Shown here in pieces: positions 1 through 8,183 of a stretch of 64,000 nucleotides of DNA (its first letter is position 1; every line of letters starts with the position of its first letter). The position numbers and the translations under genes were made by a program. The notes beneath the pieces are model-generated. The model did no database searches and was not told where the DNA came from. It worked only from the letters and a program-made list of their open reading frames with translations. The stretch is from Bacillota bacterium (GTDB lineage: Bacteria > Bacillota > Clostridia > Acetivibrionales > DSM-1351): positions 28,900 through 92,899 of the forward strand of contig JAEZKZ010000088.1 in NCBI GenBank assembly GCA_023415305.1, in the 5' to 3' direction.

Positions 1-474
1 TAAAGGATATGTACCGATATACTCTATAGGATTCTGTGTAGCCAATACCATAAAAGGTTTTGGAAGCTTATAAGTTGTCCCGTCTACAGTTACCTGGTTT
101 TCCTCCATGATTTCCAGAAGACTAGACTGGGTTTTAGGTGACGTTCTGTTAATTTCGTCAGCCAGTAAAATCTGACACATTGCACTTCCTGGTCTGAATT
201 CAAATTCGCAGGTTTTTTGATTGTAGATAGAAAAGCCTGTTATATCTGATGGGAGAACATCCGGGGTGAACTGAATTCTTCTGAAGGAAGCAGAAATTGA
301 CTTGGCCAATGCAGAAACCATACTGGTTTTTCCAACACCCGGTACATCCTCCAGCAACACGTGCCCGTTACATACTAGAGCCATCAGAGCAAGTTCTATT
401 GAATTTCGTTTACCGACAATGACTTTTTCCACATTGTCTGCTATTTTTCTTAATAAAGCAGAGTTATTATCCAT
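1..474 (-). CDS. MoxR-family AAA+ ATPase, partial (C-terminus beyond the left edge)
   Basis: The reverse strand reads from ATG at 474 through the left edge, about 158 codons with no stop. A good ribosome site (AAAGGAGATG) lies just upstream. The translation has the Walker A motif GVGKTS about residue 45, preceded by VLLEDVP, and the Walker B segment ILLADEINR about residue 110, followed by TSPKTQSSLLEIMEE, which is the typical MoxR series. MoxR ATPases act as chaperone-like factors for maturation of exported or metal-dependent proteins and are usually followed by a DUF58 protein and transglutaminase-like genes. Those would lie outside this window, so the partner is unknown. It is transcribed divergently from rpsO. 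The family call is firm and the specific role open. Confidence 0.9.
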   Translation of the reverse strand, partial: MDNNSALLRKIADNVEKVIVGKRNSIELALMALVCNGHVLLEDVPGVGKTSMVSALAKSISASFRRIQFTPDVLPSDITGFSIYNQKTCEFEFRPGSAMCQILLADEINRTSPKTQSSLLEIMEENQVTVDGTTYKLPKPFMVLATQNPIEYIGTYPL

Positions 475-627
475 TGCATCATCTCCTTTGTTAATACAAG
501 TAATATACTAATTATACTATTTTATTGTAAAAATTCCATGTAATATATGTCCATATAATTGATACAAAAATTATTAATTTATAATAATGATTAAAAAATC
601 AGTAATAATGATTGAATAAATTAATTA

Positions 628-656
628 TTGTAAATAACTATGAAATGTGCTAAAAT
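628..656 (+). promoter_or_regulatory. Sigma-A-type promoter of rpsO
   Basis: TTGTAA (628-633), a 17-nt spacer and TAAAAT (651-656) give a good vegetative promoter. Transcription would begin near 663 and leave a leader of about 100 nt before the rpsO start. The leader holds CCAT (680-683) pairing with ATGG (723-726) around a small CCA/TGG hairpin, so S15 autoregulation through this leader is possible but unproven. Confidence 0.6.
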
Positions 657-762
657 ACCTAAGGTATAAATTTTTTTAACCATTAACTACGTTTTTGGGT
701 TCTCCGTCCAATTACCTGGTTTATGGCGTTTGATAATTATTATTATTTGGAGGTTTGTAAAC

Positions 763-1026
763 ATGTTTAAAGAAGTTAAGCAGGAAATAATTACTAAGTA
801 TCAGCTGCATGAAGGTGATACAGGTTCACCAGAGGTTCAGATTGCTATTCTTACAGAAAGAATCAATCACCTCAATGATCATTTAAAGACTCATAAGAAG
901 GATCACCACTCAAGAAGAGGTCTTCTTAAGATGGTTGGTGCAAGAAGAGGTCTGTTGAATTATCTTCAAAAGAACGATATTGAAAGATATCGTGCTATTG
1001 TTGAAAAACTTGGTCTAAGAAAGTAA
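763..1026 (+). CDS. rpsO: 30S ribosomal protein S15
   Basis: The 87-residue protein matches the usual length and sequence of S15: the N-terminal KQEIITKYQLHEGDTGSPE, then HLKTHKKDHHSRRGLL and a C-terminal GLRK. S15 is a primary 16S rRNA binder (helices 20-22) and nucleates the platform of the small subunit. The start at 763 is chosen because TTGGAGGT sits 8 nt upstream. A longer reading from an upstream ATG at 730 would add ten residues (Met, five Ile, then WRFV) and would run over the ribosome site. The gene stands alone between its own promoter and a strong terminator. pnp follows, the same order as in B. subtilis and E. coli. Confidence 0.97.
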   Translation: MFKEVKQEIITKYQLHEGDTGSPEVQIAILTERINHLNDHLKTHKKDHHSRRGLLKMVGARRGLLNYLQKNDIERYRAIVEKLGLRK

Positions 1027-1036
1027 TTATTATAGG

Positions 1037-1066
1037 ACAGGCAGGCTAGCGCCTGCCTGTTTTCTA
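1037..1066 (+). terminator. Rho-independent terminator of rpsO
   Basis: A perfect 10-bp stem, ACAGGCAGGC (1037-1046) with GCCTGCCTGT (1051-1060), has a 4-nt loop and is followed by TTTCT. Confidence 0.85.
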
Positions 1067-1180
1067 ATTTTAGCACTGATTAGTATTTTACATATTGTCT
1101 AGTGTAACTAAAGCCGGAGTTTTAGTATATAACTTCTTAATAAATAAGAAACAAAAAAATTGAAATAATATTATTAATTG

Positions 1181-1274
1181 CATATGGCTATGGACGGTAG
1201 AAGGTAGATTGTACGCCAAAAATGTTTTGACGCAGAATCTACATGCTACAGTCTATAGTTTTAAATAGCATATG
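1181..1274 (+). promoter_or_regulatory. Long imperfect hairpin in the pnp leader
   Basis: The arm at 1181-1217 and the arm at 1229-1274 form a long imperfect inverted repeat. CATATG stands at both outer ends (1181-1186 and 1269-1274). CTATGGAC pairs with the complement of GTCTATAG, and GTAGATT and CGCC-like segments match inward to a tip where AAAA (1218-1221) pairs with TTTT (1225-1228). It ends about 17 nt before the pnp ribosome site. In enterobacteria the pnp leader forms a double-stranded stem that RNase III cuts so that PNPase can repress its own mRNA. A similar role here is inference. A degenerate miniature mobile element is the main alternative. Confidence 0.5.
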
Positions 1275-1303
1275 AAAACTATTAAAAACTTAGGAGGACT
1301 AAC

Positions 1304-3418
1304 ATGTCTAAAACATTTAGTATGGATCTTGCCGGAAGAACACTTACTGTTGAAACAGGTAAGTTGGCACAGCTGGCAAACGGAGCAGCATTAATAAGAT
1401 ATGGTGACACTGTAATAATGTCAACCGCAACAGCATCTGCATCACCAAGAGAAGGAATTGATTTTTTCCCTCTCAGTGTTGACTACGAGGAACGTTTATA
1501 TGCTGTAGGTAAAATACCCGGTGGTTTTATAAAGAGAGAAGGTAAGCCTTCAGAAAAAGCAATATTGACATCAAGAGTTATAGACAGACCTATAAGGCCT
1601 TTATTTCCAAAGGATCTTAGAAATGATGTTGCTGTTGTAAATACAGTAATGTCAGTTGAACAGGATAACTCACCTGAAATAGCTGCCATGATTGGTGCAT
1701 CCATAGCCATTAGTATTTCAGATATTCCTTTCAATGGCCCCATAGGCGGTGTTGTACTTGGCTTGGTTGATAATGAGGTTATAATTAATCCTAATGAAGA
1801 GCAACGTGCGAAGAGTAAAATGTATGTAACTCTGGCAGGCACCAAAGAAAAAATTACAATGATTGAAGCAGGAGCTGATATTGTTCCTGATGAGATCATG
1901 TTAGATGCAATCAAAAAAGGTCATGAAGAAATAAAAAAGATATGTGACTTTATAAACGATATTGTTAAAGAAATTGGCAAGCCTAAATTTACCTATGAGT
2001 CAGCAGAAGTACCTGCGGATTTGTTTGCAGCTGTAAAAGCTTTTGGCTACGAGACAATGCGACAGGCTGTATTGGCTACTGACAAACAGGATAGAGATGA
2101 TAAGGTTAGTAAATTGACAGAGGACACGCAGGCTGCCCTGGCAGAACAATTCCCCGACATGCAGTCAAAAATTAATGAAGCTATTTACAAACTTGAAAAG
2201 AAGGTTGTTCGTGAATATATTCTTAAAGAAGGAAAACGTGTTGACGGAAGACGCCTTGATGAGATAAGACCACTTTCAGCTGAGGTTGGAATCCTTCCAA
2301 GAACCCATGGTTCAGGTCTCTTCCAGAGAGGGCAGACTCAGGTTCTGACTACTATAACTCTTGGAGCAATGGGTGATGTTCAGAAGATGGATGGTATTGA
2401 TACAGAAGAAACCAAGAGATACATGCACCACTACAACTTCCCTGGCTATAGTGTAGGTGAGGCTAAGACTTCTAGAGGTCCCGGAAGAAGAGAAATCGGT
2501 CATGGTGCCCTTGCTGAAAGATCACTTGTACCTGTAATTCCGTCAGAGAATGAATTCCCATACGCCTTCAGACTTGTTTCAGAAGTATTGATGTCCAATG
2601 GTTCTACTTCACAAGGAAGTGTTTGCGGAAGTACATTGGCACTTATGGACGCCGGTGTTCCTATAAAGGCACCTGTAGCAGGTATATCCGCTGGTTTGGT
2701 AGTGGATGAAGAAAATCCTGATAACTTTGTAACTTTTATGGATATTCAGGGTATAGAAGATTTCTTCGGTGATATGGACTTTAAAGTAGCAGGTACAACC
2801 GAGGGTATTACTGCAATACAGATGGATATTAAAGTAGACGGTTTAAATTATGAAATTATCAGACAGGCATTTGAGCTCACAAGAAAGGGGCGTCTGCAGA
2901 TAATAAATGATGTTATTCTTAAGGCAATACCAGCACCGCGAAAGGAACTATCAGATTACGCTCCAAAGATAATAACAACAAATATTGATCCTGAAAAAAT
3001 TAGAGATGTTATCGGACCTGGCGGAAAAATGATTAATAAGATCATTGCTGAGACCGGAGTTAAGATTGATATAGAAGAAGACGGAAGAGTGTATATACTG
3101 ACTCCTGATGCTGCAGCAGCTCAGAAGGCTTTAAAAATAATTCATGGTATTGCCAAGGAAATCGAGCCTGGTGAAATTTTCATGGGTAAGGTTGCCAGAA
3201 TAACCACCTTTGGAGCATTTGTTGAGATATTGCCTGGAAAAGAGGGACTTGTTCATATTTCAAAACTTGATAAAAAGAGGGTTGAAAAAGTTGAAGATGT
3301 AGTAAGCATCGGAGACGAAATTCTTGTAAAGGTAACTGAAATCGACAAACAGGGCAGAATAAATCTTTCAAGAAAAGATGCTATGACCGATGAAAATACC
3401 TCCGAAGAAACTAAATAG
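1304..3418 (+). CDS. pnp: Polynucleotide phosphorylase (PNPase)
   Basis: This 704-residue protein is full length for bacterial PNPase, the phosphate-dependent 3'-5' exoribonuclease of mRNA decay. The order is clear: a first RNase PH domain (residues 1-about 225), a linker helix region, a second RNase PH domain with the catalytic-type segment MDIQGIEDFFGDMDFKVAGT (about 480-500), a KH domain with the GPGGKMINKII loop (about 570), and a C-terminal S1 domain starting at EIFMGKVARITTFGAFVEI (about 625). The ATG has AGGAGG-type spacing (TAGGAGGACTAAC). A long structured leader precedes it and a hairpin follows. It acts with the cytoplasmic RNA degradosome and also in competence and cold response in relatives. 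Confidence 0.98.
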   Translation: MSKTFSMDLAGRTLTVETGKLAQLANGAALIRYGDTVIMSTATASASPREGIDFFPLSVDYEERLYAVGKIPGGFIKREGKPSEKAILTSRVIDRPIRPLFPKDLRNDVAVVNTVMSVEQDNSPEIAAMIGASIAISISDIPFNGPIGGVVLGLVDNEVIINPNEEQRAKSKMYVTLAGTKEKITMIEAGADIVPDEIMLDAIKKGHEEIKKICDFINDIVKEIGKPKFTYESAEVPADLFAAVKAFGYETMRQAVLATDKQDRDDKVSKLTEDTQAALAEQFPDMQSKINEAIYKLEKKVVREYILKEGKRVDGRRLDEIRPLSAEVGILPRTHGSGLFQRGQTQVLTTITLGAMGDVQKMDGIDTEETKRYMHHYNFPGYSVGEAKTSRGPGRREIGHGALAERSLVPVIPSENEFPYAFRLVSEVLMSNGSTSQGSVCGSTLALMDAGVPIKAPVAGISAGLVVDEENPDNFVTFMDIQGIEDFFGDMDFKVAGTTEGITAIQMDIKVDGLNYEIIRQAFELTRKGRLQIINDVILKAIPAPRKELSDYAPKIITTNIDPEKIRDVIGPGGKMINKIIAETGVKIDIEEDGRVYILTPDAAAAQKALKIIHGIAKEIEPGEIFMGKVARITTFGAFVEILPGKEGLVHISKLDKKRVEKVEDVVSIGDEILVKVTEIDKQGRINLSRKDAMTDENTSEETK

Positions 3419-3526
3419 TGATACAGATATTAGAAGAAAAATATATAGTAAATAAGCACTTAACAGAACCGGATGTAATATTGTAATAATGCAATATTGA
3501 TAATTAGAAAGTAATATTGTTTATCA

Positions 3527-3558
3527 GGGCGTAGACACAGCTGTTTACGCCCAGTTTA
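3527..3558 (+). terminator. Hairpin after pnp, probable terminator
   Basis: GGGCGTAGACA (3527-3537) pairs with TGTTTACGCCC (3542-3552), with one G-U pair and a CAGC loop. The run of T after it is short, so termination may be partial and allow read-through to the peptidase gene. Confidence 0.6.
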
Positions 3559-3618
3559 CTATTATAGATTTGTTATGGCAATTGATTCGAAATATATAAA
3601 ACAGCTTTGGAGGACTTG

Positions 3619-4860
3619 ATGTTTAAAAAAAAATTACTGGATAATGGTTTAAGACTGGTCTATGAGAAAATTCCCTATGTCAGATCAGTTTCAGTTGGTG
3701 TTTGGGTAGGTACAGGCTCCAGAAATGAAAATACAAAGAATAATGGAATTTCCCATTTTATTGAGCATATGCTTTTTAAAGGTACAGCCAACCGTTCTGC
3801 AAAGCAAATAGCTGAGAGTATAGATGCTATCGGTGGACAGATAAACGCATTCACCGGAAAGGAATGTACCTGCTATTATACTAAGACACTTGACTCGCAT
3901 TTGAATGTTTCTTTGGATGTTTTATCGGATATGCTGTTTAATTCCAAGTTTGCCAATGGGGATATAAAAGTTGAGAAAAAAGTAGTTGTTGAAGAGATAG
4001 GAATGTATGAAGATTCTCCTGAGGAATTGGTTCATGATATTTTTTCCGAGATGGTTTGGAGCGGAAACTCACTTGGTTACCCAATATTGGGAACACAAGA
4101 GTGCATTGACAGATTCGATAGGAAAATGATCAACCAATATATGCTTGAAACGTATACTCCGGATAATACTGTTATTTCAGTCGCAGGAAACTTTAATGAG
4201 GATGAGCTTATAGAAAATGTTAAAAAATATTTTGGTCATTGGAAAAATGATAAGGTATACAACAAAAACTATTCCCCGGCAGAATATAAAACTGACAGGA
4301 TTATAAGGGAAAAGGATACCGAACAGGTTCATTTGTGCATGGGCTTTAAGGGCATAGAACACGGAGACGATAAGATATATTCCTTATTGGCACTTAATAA
4401 CATATTTGGAGGAGGAATGAGTTCACGCCTTTTCCAAAAAATCAGGGAAGAGAAAGGTCTTGTATATTCCATTTACTCATATCCCTCTACTTATAAAACC
4501 GCAGGTCTGTTTGTAATTTATGCCGGTATGAATCCTGAATATCTCCAGACCGTTATTGATCTTTCAAAAAAGGAAATTGATCTTCTGATTAAAAAAGGTG
4601 TATCGAAGGATGAATTAAACAAGTCAAGAGAACAAATGAAAGGTAATTTTATTCTCGGACTTGAAAGTACAAACAGTCGAATGAACAGTATCGGAAAGGC
4701 TGAATTGATGCTTGGCAGAATCAATACCCCTGAAGAGGTGCTTCAAAAAATGGATAATGTTACAATGGACAATATCTATGAAGTAATCGACATGGTATTT
4801 AATTATGATAATCTGAGTATTTCAGCGGTAGGTAATTTGAAGGGCGATCTAAAATTTTAA
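3619..4860 (+). CDS. mlpA: M16-family zinc metallopeptidase (YmxG/MlpA-like)
   Basis: A 413-residue protein with the inverted zinc motif HFIEH (residues 46-50) and the downstream Glu in VVVEEIGMYE (about 125) required by the pitrilysin/processing-peptidase family. A second, non-catalytic M16 half follows, including the glycine-rich GGGMSSRLFQKIREEKGLVYS segment about residue 270. The start is taken at ATG 3619. The in-frame TTG at 3607 is part of the TTGGAGG ribosome site itself. In B. subtilis the orthologue mlpA lies in the same position between pnp and the dipicolinate genes. The natural substrate is not known. No signal peptide is visible, so it is cytoplasmic. Confidence 0.93.
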   Translation: MFKKKLLDNGLRLVYEKIPYVRSVSVGVWVGTGSRNENTKNNGISHFIEHMLFKGTANRSAKQIAESIDAIGGQINAFTGKECTCYYTKTLDSHLNVSLDVLSDMLFNSKFANGDIKVEKKVVVEEIGMYEDSPEELVHDIFSEMVWSGNSLGYPILGTQECIDRFDRKMINQYMLETYTPDNTVISVAGNFNEDELIENVKKYFGHWKNDKVYNKNYSPAEYKTDRIIREKDTEQVHLCMGFKGIEHGDDKIYSLLALNNIFGGGMSSRLFQKIREEKGLVYSIYSYPSTYKTAGLFVIYAGMNPEYLQTVIDLSKKEIDLLIKKGVSKDELNKSREQMKGNFILGLESTNSRMNSIGKAELMLGRINTPEEVLQKMDNVTMDNIYEVIDMVFNYDNLSISAVGNLKGDLKF

Positions 4861-4890
4861 AGGTACTATTATTTAAATAACTACAAAACG

Positions 4891-4934
4891 AAAAACACAC
4901 AGACTTTGAGCAAAATAAGGCTGTGTTTTTTTGT
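4891..4934 (+). terminator. Terminator after the M16 peptidase gene
   Basis: ACACAG (4897-4902) and CTGTGT (4921-4926) flank an 18-nt loop and are followed by seven T. The stem is short but the T run is strong. Confidence 0.6.
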
Positions 4935-4954
4935 GCTCAGCTGACATCCCATTT

Positions 4955-5240
4955 TTTCTATATACCAGAAGGCTGATCAAAAATAAAAGTATTAAATGCA
5001 TTATAGGTTGGATTAACAATATGCATCAAAAAAAACAGCAATGCCTGTAATATTAATGCGGATATTGCATGTTCTCTGTATTTTAAAAAAACTTCAAATA
5101 TATAACCCCGAAAAAAAAGCTCCTCACTAAATGATACTGATAAATACAAATTTTACCTGTATCATCATAGAATGTCTGAATTAATTCAAAAAAATTATCA
5201 AATTCAGTACAGGCACTAGGTATTTGTCCATAACATAAAA
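4955..5240 (-). pseudogene. Decayed CPBP-family (CAAX-protease-like) membrane protein
   Basis: On the minus strand the frame around 5149-4958 reads SEELFFRGYIFEVF and then FFLMHIVNPTYNAF. These are the EExxxR motif and the FxxxH motif of CPBP intramembrane proteases. The third motif and about half of the domain are absent. Upstream coding-like sequence (DNFFELIQTFYDDTGK) continues in a different frame across about 5155-5225, so at least one frameshift separates the pieces. No ribosome site or start was found. The relic sits in the place where B. subtilis has ymxH. CPBP proteins act in membrane proteolysis and bacteriocin immunity, but this copy is most likely not functional. Confidence 0.6.
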
Positions 5241-5297
5241 TATACTAGTCGTCATAAACAGTTCAAATATCCAGTCCTGGGAACGGAGGGTCTATTA

Positions 5298-6173
5298 GTG
5301 ATTGAAAAGAAAAAATTTAGTATTATCGGAGGAGATCTTAGAAATGTAAAATTGGCTGAATCTATTGCTGAAGCAGGAAATTCGGTTAATATATATGGAT
5401 ATGACAAGGCTAGCTTTGAAATTAAGTTCAATCAAAGTATTACTATTGAAGAAGCTATTAAGGGTTCAGATGTAGTAATAGGTCCAATACCATGCTCAAA
5501 CGATAATGAATGTATAAACGCACCCTTTCACAGCGATAAAATATTGATTCACGACGTATTCAGATGTATGGATAAAAATCAATTATTTATTGCAGGAAGA
5601 ATTAGTGACAAAATTGTGCATCACGCCCAGGTATGTAACGTTTATAACGTTGATATGCTTGATAGAGAAGAGATGGCAGTACTTAATGCAATTCCTACGG
5701 CAGAAGGTGCAATACAAATTGCTATGGAGGAAATGCCTATAACTTTACATAACAGTAATGCGTTAATCCTTGGATACGGTAGAATTGGAAAGACTTTGGC
5801 TAAAATGCTACAGGGGATAGGAGCAAATGTTTTTGTTGAAGCACGAAAGTATGCAGATTTTGCATGGATTAAAAGCTATGGTTACAAACCGGTCAGTTTA
5901 ACAGAATTATCGCAGACTGTAAAAGATATGAATGTCATATTTAATACCATACCATCAATAGTTTTAAATCATGACATGCTGAAAATTCTTAATCCCGAAT
6001 GCCTGATTATCGACCTTGCTTCAAAGCCCGGCGGTGTTGATTTTGATAAAGCAAAGGAACTTGGACTTAGAGCAATTTGGGCTCTATCGCTTCCAGGAAA
6101 AGTTGCCCCTGTTACAGCTGCAGAGTTTATAAAGGATACGGTATTTAATATTATTGAAGAGTTGGGGGTATAA
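5298..6173 (+). CDS. spoVFA: Dipicolinate synthase subunit A
   Basis: A 291-residue protein of the DpaA family, with an N-terminal domain starting KKFSIIGGDLRNVKLAESIAEAG and a C-terminal Rossmann domain whose nucleotide loop is LGYGRIGKTLAKML (about residues 152-165). With subunit B it converts the lysine-pathway intermediate from dihydrodipicolinate synthase to dipicolinic acid in the mother cell, the Ca-chelating solute of the spore core. The start is GTG at 5298, 7 nt after ACGGAGGG. The stop is 2 nt before spoVFB, so the two are translated as a pair. asd, dapG and dapA, which follow in B. subtilis, are not here. Expression is expected in the late mother cell, but I did not find a convincing sigma-K promoter. 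Confidence 0.95.
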   Translation: MIEKKKFSIIGGDLRNVKLAESIAEAGNSVNIYGYDKASFEIKFNQSITIEEAIKGSDVVIGPIPCSNDNECINAPFHSDKILIHDVFRCMDKNQLFIAGRISDKIVHHAQVCNVYNVDMLDREEMAVLNAIPTAEGAIQIAMEEMPITLHNSNALILGYGRIGKTLAKMLQGIGANVFVEARKYADFAWIKSYGYKPVSLTELSQTVKDMNVIFNTIPSIVLNHDMLKILNPECLIIDLASKPGGVDFDKAKELGLRAIWALSLPGKVAPVTAAEFIKDTVFNIIEELGV

Positions 6174-6175
6174 CA

Positions 6176-6760
6176 ATGCTATTGAAAGGAGTAAGAATTG
6201 GGTATGCTGTTACAGGCTCATTTTGCACCTTTGATAAGATAATTCCTCAGATAGATAAATTGGTTAACGAAGGTGCCGACGTTATTCCAATAATATCTGA
6301 GTCTGTAAATGAGTATGATACACGGTTTGGTAAAGCAGAGGATTTTAAGAACACACTACAGGCCCTTACAGGCAAAACGCCAATAAGCACAATAGTAGAG
6401 GCAGAACCCATAGGACCGAAAGCTTTGTTGGATATACTTGTAATAGCACCTTGCACTGGAAATACAATTTCTAAAATTGCGAATGCCATAACTGACGGCC
6501 CTGTTACAATGGCATGTAAAGCGCATCTTAGAAACATGAGACCTGTTGTAATAGCCATATCGACTAATGACGGGCTTGCAGCAAATGCCAAGAATATAGG
6601 TGTTTTGCTTAATATGAAGAACATATATATGGTTCCGTTCGGTCAGGATGATCCGATTAAAAAGTGTACATCATTGGTGGCAGATTTTGAACAACTATTG
6701 CCCACTATCCTGAATGCACAGCAAAATTGTCAGATACAGCCCATAATCGTATGTAAATAA
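6176..6760 (+). CDS. spoVFB: Dipicolinate synthase subunit B
   Basis: A 194-residue flavoprotein-like subunit starting LKGVRIGYAVTGSFCTFDK, with the APCTGNTISKIANAITDGPVTMACKAH stretch typical of the flavoprotein/DFP fold of DpaB (about residues 97-123). It works with SpoVFA to make dipicolinic acid for the spore core. ATG 6176 follows a GGGGG ribosome site located at the end of spoVFA, which indicates coupled translation. A strong terminator lies 30 nt after the stop and closes the two-gene operon. The length is normal for the family (about 190-200). Confidence 0.95.
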   Translation: MLLKGVRIGYAVTGSFCTFDKIIPQIDKLVNEGADVIPIISESVNEYDTRFGKAEDFKNTLQALTGKTPISTIVEAEPIGPKALLDILVIAPCTGNTISKIANAITDGPVTMACKAHLRNMRPVVIAISTNDGLAANAKNIGVLLNMKNIYMVPFGQDDPIKKCTSLVADFEQLLPTILNAQQNCQIQPIIVCK

Positions 6761-6790
6761 GTGTCATGAAACTAAATATATTGAAACTTT

Positions 6791-6826
6791 AAACGCCACG
6801 CTTACTTTAATACCGTGGCGTTTTAA
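6791..6826 (+). terminator. Terminator of the spoVFAB operon
   Basis: AACGCCACG (6792-6800) pairs with CGTGGCGTT (6814-6822), has a 13-nt loop and ends in TTTT. The A run on the left makes it usable from both strands. Confidence 0.85.
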
Positions 6827-6861
6827 ATATTTATTTATATTTATCATCAATTTGTTTTAAC

Positions 6862-6936
6862 CTAGAGTACTTCTACAGTAGTATCGGCTTTAATTCTTGA
6901 AGCTCCGAGCTGATATGCCATTCCAACACAATAGAC
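6862..6936 (-). pseudogene. Possible C-terminal gene relic
   Basis: The 246-nt gap between spoVFB and tepA contains, on the minus strand, one open stretch of about 23 codons reading VYCVGMAYQLGASRIKADTT and ending VEVL-stop. It has protein-like composition, but there is no start or ribosome site and the upstream part is missing. I do not recognise the family. It may be the last part of a deleted gene, or chance. Confidence 0.25.
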
Positions 6937-7084
6937 CCCTTAAACTAATAAAATTCGTTTTGTATGATTTTACGTATTATTTTAGTAAATAATTTAATAA
7001 TAATATAAGACAAAAATCATAGAAAACAAATTTTTACTGTTTTTCTAGCATGTGTCGCTGTTATAAAGCGAGATGGAGGTTGAA

Positions 7085-7837
7085 GTGAACATACAAAACG
7101 GACCAAATGATACACCTGATACACAGCCTGCAGAAGCACAACAGGTTCAAAATGCAAATGTACAGGAAATCAGGGAGTTGGGGACCACAAACATTCCAGA
7201 TGAAGAGAGTAATATACACTGTATGTCCATAATAGGTCAGATTGAAGGACATATACTTCTTCCGCCCCATAACAAGACAACAAAATATGAGCATGTAATT
7301 CCCCAACTTGTTGCCATAGAAGAGAGTAAACACATAGAAGGTCTGCTGCTTATACTAAATACTGTTGGTGGTGATGTTGAAGCCGGCCTTGCCATTTCGG
7401 AAATGGTGGCTAGTCTGTCAAAACCAACAGTTTCACTAGTTTTGGGCGGAGGACACAGTATTGGTGTTCCTATGGCTGTTTCAGCAGATTATTCTTTTAT
7501 TGCAAGTTCGGCAACTATGACAATTCACCCCATCAGGCTTAACGGATTGGTAATAGGTGTTCCACAAACATATGAATATTTTGATAAAATGCAGGAAAGA
7601 GTTGTTAATTTTGTATCAAGTCACTCAAAAATAACAAAAGATAAATTCAGGGAATTAATGCTTAAAACAGGTGAGTTAGCCAACGATGTAGGAACGGTTT
7701 TATTTGGGGAGGAAGCGGCAAGGATAGGTCTTATAGATGCAGTTGGAGGTTTGTCAGACGCCATTAATAAGCTGAATGAACTTATAGAATTGAACAAGAA
7801 AAGTAAAACTTCCCAGGAGGAGGGGGTATTACAGTGA
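7085..7837 (+). CDS. tepA: ClpP-like germination/translocation protease TepA
   Basis: A 250-residue ClpP/crotonase-fold serine protease. The core reads IEGLLLILNTVGGDVEAGLAISEM, then the nucleophile segment GGGHSIGVPMAVSAD (Ser about residue 135) and the histidine segment ATMTIHPIRLNG (about 158). TepA is the sporulation-associated ClpP homologue linked to degradation of small acid-soluble proteins in B. subtilis. GTG at 7085 is preferred because GGAGG ends 5 nt upstream. The ATG at 7073 overlaps that site and has no ribosome site of its own. The first 45 residues are a low-complexity Gln/Asn/Glu-rich tail. It is followed by ylzJ with a 4-nt overlap, as in B. subtilis. Confidence 0.92.
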   Translation: MNIQNGPNDTPDTQPAEAQQVQNANVQEIRELGTTNIPDEESNIHCMSIIGQIEGHILLPPHNKTTKYEHVIPQLVAIEESKHIEGLLLILNTVGGDVEAGLAISEMVASLSKPTVSLVLGGGHSIGVPMAVSADYSFIASSATMTIHPIRLNGLVIGVPQTYEYFDKMQERVVNFVSSHSKITKDKFRELMLKTGELANDVGTVLFGEEAARIGLIDAVGGLSDAINKLNELIELNKKSKTSQEEGVLQ

Positions 7838-8067
7838 TTTTATATACCATTTACGACCCATCAGTGGTTTTTAAAAACATTGACTATTACAATCAGGCAA
7901 ACCTGAATTCGGGGCTTACTGAAATGGTGATAAACGGGGTTAAGGTTCTGGCTTCACGTTCAATGAATGATGGTATGAGGATAGAAAGACTTCTCAGCAC
8001 AAATCCATTGCATTACCTTGATCCTAAGCTTCAGCCCGGAGTAATTTTAAAGGATAAAGAATTGTAA
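7834..8067 (+). CDS. ylzJ: YlzJ-like protein
   Basis: A 77-residue protein beginning MILYTIYDPSVVFKN, with the central segment MVINGVKVLASRSMNDGMRIERLLSTNP and the ending PGVILKDKEL. It matches the small YlzJ family that accompanies tepA in spore formers. The function is unknown. The GTG start shares GTGA with the tepA stop, and AGGAGGAGGGGG just upstream is a strong ribosome site, so the pair is translationally coupled. No membrane segment or known motif is visible. Confidence 0.85.
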   Translation: MILYTIYDPSVVFKNIDYYNQANLNSGLTEMVINGVKVLASRSMNDGMRIERLLSTNPLHYLDPKLQPGVILKDKEL

Positions 8068-8103
8068 GCTGACTGAGATAAATTTTTTATGAGTCAAAAC
8101 CTA

Positions 8104-8142
8104 AAAAAAGATGGCGGATAACCATTATCCACCATCTTTTAT
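8104..8142. terminator. Bidirectional terminator between ylzJ and the secreted protein gene
   Basis: AAAGATGGCGGATAA pairs with TTATCCACCATCTTT around a CCA loop with one mismatch. It is flanked by A on the left and T on the right, so it can serve both convergent genes. Confidence 0.8.
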
Positions 8143-8183
8143 ATGAGATTTTATATATTTAACTAAAGCATATTTGTTATGTA

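Noticed and set aside
5298..6760. Absence of asd-dapG-dapA after spoVFAB as a special feature
   Set aside because: These genes are commonly placed elsewhere in Clostridia, so their absence is not informative.
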